Positions 62,810-64,000 of a stretch of 64,000 nt of DNA are shown here, in pieces. Numbering within the stretch: the first letter of the stretch is position 1; each line of letters opens with the position of its first letter. The stretch comes from Bacteroidota bacterium (GTDB taxonomy: Bacteria > Bacteroidota > Bacteroidia > NS11-12g > UBA9320): NCBI GenBank assembly GCA_013359235.1, contig JABWCE010000011.1:23843-87842 (forward strand), in the 5' to 3' direction. The position numbers were made by a program, and so were the translations under genes. A model generated the notes under the pieces. It made no database searches and had not been told where the DNA came from. It saw only the letters and a program-made list of their open reading frames with translations.

Positions 62810-64000
62810 ATGCTTTACAAATTGAAATCCTGCTTTTTAGTTTTTTTTATTCTTTTAGTCACTTCTTCTTTTGCTCAAAAAGAAGGTTACCAATGGGCTT
62901 TTGGTCAATCTTGTGGTTTATCATTTTTATCAGGCAAACCTGATACATTTTCAACAGGAATAGATGCTTTTAATGGGTGTGCTTCTATTTGTACGTCATT
63001 AGGCGATTTATTATTCTATACCAATGGGTTTTTTGTAGATTTTTATAAAAATAAAAATAGAACTTGCAATCCTGATTTTACTATACAAGGAACTACTGGA
63101 AATTTCCAATCAGCTATTTTTATTCCTCATCCGCATCCTGACAGTTCAAATCTTTATTTTGTTTTTAGCTCACGATCTGCAAATTGTAATTGTAAATATG
63201 ATAAATTATATTATTCTGTTATCGATTTATCACCTTGTTCAACCGGTTATATTAAAGGTTTTATAAAAAGTAGAAGTGATATTCAAATCACAAAAACAGC
63301 AGTTTGTGGCAAACTTACAGCAGTGAAACACGCCAACAGAAAAGATTATTGGGTAGCTTCATATTTAATTAATACTGATACCTTTTTTGCAGTTCAAGTT
63401 GGTAATAACGGTGTAAGTTCTAAACTTATAAAAAGTAATACAGGAGTTTATTATAAAAACAATTATACAGTCAATAGTCCTATGAAATTTTCTCCCGATG
63501 GTAAAAAACTTTCAAGTACTGCTATTGGGGAACCTTCATTTATTGCTGATTTTAATTCAAAAACTGGCAAACTAAACAATATAATAATTTTTGATTCAAT
63601 AAAATATGATGTAGTTGAGTTTTCTTCTAAAAGTAAATTTTTATATGCTGTTTCTTCATATTCTCATATAGATCAATTCGATGTTTCAAAAAAAAATAAA
63701 ATTGATTTTATTAATTCAAAAATAAGAATTGATACTATTAATAGATTTGACTATTTGCAATTGGCTCCCGATGGAAAAATTTATGTTGCAAGCGAATATT
63801 CAAATTACTTAAATGTCATTCACGCCCCTGATTCTGCCGGTGTTTCTTGCAGGTATAGGAAAAAATTTGTCAAACTTCCGAGAGCGTTAGATGGACCCGG
63901 TCTCCCCGACATGGTACAATCATTTTTTCAGAAAAAGACTTTTGAGTATCGCCGCAGTTGTACACGTGATACTGTTTTCTTTGCTCCCTCAAACACTTTC
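62810..64000 (+). CDS. Secreted beta-propeller protein, 3' end outside window
   Basis: Open from the ATG at 62810 to the window edge, 397 codons with no stop. A signal peptide spans residues 1-23 (ending TSSFAQ). The visible part is beta-rich, with WD40-like repeats such as PMKFSPDGKKLSS and LQLAPDGKIYVASEYS. Nine or more cysteines occur in the first 160 residues. This is typical of the N-terminal part of large Bacteroidota surface or gliding-associated proteins, which usually continue into PKD or T9SS sorting domains. The type of export signal cannot be seen from here. Confidence 0.75.
   Translation, partial: MLYKLKSCFLVFFILLVTSSFAQKEGYQWAFGQSCGLSFLSGKPDTFSTGIDAFNGCASICTSLGDLLFYTNGFFVDFYKNKNRTCNPDFTIQGTTGNFQSAIFIPHPHPDSSNLYFVFSSRSANCNCKYDKLYYSVIDLSPCSTGYIKGFIKSRSDIQITKTAVCGKLTAVKHANRKDYWVASYLINTDTFFAVQVGNNGVSSKLIKSNTGVYYKNNYTVNSPMKFSPDGKKLSSTAIGEPSFIADFNSKTGKLNNIIIFDSIKYDVVEFSSKSKFLYAVSSYSHIDQFDVSKKNKIDFINSKIRIDTINRFDYLQLAPDGKIYVASEYSNYLNVIHAPDSAGVSCRYRKKFVKLPRALDGPGLPDMVQSFFQKKTFEYRRSCTRDTVFFAPSNTF

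Overview
The window is strongly AT-rich chromosomal DNA from a member of the Bacteroidota. The evidence is consistent: a PorX-type response regulator, proteins with C-terminal type IX secretion (T9SS) sorting domains, TAnnTTTG promoter boxes, a 30S THX protein, a short lineage-style NuoG, a Bacteroidota-style cytochrome oxidase cluster and an S46 dipeptidyl peptidase. Many genes start with TTG or GTG and few have a Shine-Dalgarno sequence. Complex I, haem-copper oxidase and Sco genes imply aerobic respiration. I cannot name a genus. I saw no rRNA, tRNA, CRISPR array, insertion sequence or prophage.

Layout. 1-1264: the end of an unknown gene, then a 53-residue basic protein with a strong terminator. 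1293-5388: the shikimate genes aroB-aroA-aroC, then an FtsE-like ATPase. 5399-8717 (minus): the two halves of transketolase on either side of a von Willebrand A protein. 8878-9938: corA behind a probable leader peptide and two mutually exclusive hairpins. 9976-11529 (minus): porX. 11711-12919: an HD phosphohydrolase. 13062-25699: all 14 genes of complex I (nuoA-N) in one tight operon. 26062-29749: a secreted beta-propeller protein and two lipoproteins. 29939-37646: the cytochrome oxidase cluster, in which subunit II carries an extra N-terminal cytochrome c domain and a coiled-coil insertion, followed by coxA, ctaB, two subunit III-like genes, subunit IV, Sco, DUF420 and a small CPMC protein. 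37723-42258: THX, pdxH and a 1242-residue PKD-repeat surface protein. 42407-48316: rel/spoT, a fur homologue, purA, a DedA protein and a coiled-coil protein. 48333-51710: the fused acyl-CoA mutase icmF. 52143-57725: a PabC-like lyase, a lipoprotein, a DPP7-type peptidase and lepA. 57861-61131 (minus): a translationally coupled set of Gfo/Idh-like protein, lipoprotein and sugar transferase. 61191-64000: pcm, a PIN-domain toxin with a tiny overlapping partner, and the start of another secreted protein that runs off the window.

How it fits together. Complex I passes electrons from NADH to quinone, and the oxidase cluster carries the terminal steps, with ctaB (haem O), Sco (copper) and DUF420 for assembly. 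PorX regulates T9SS in other species, and at least two proteins here end in T9SS sorting domains. Most of the window is ordinary core genome. The most novel-looking items are the corA leader (uORF plus switching hairpins), the rearranged CoxB, and several promoters so close to their start codons that the mRNAs should be leaderless or nearly so. These are inferences from sequence alone.
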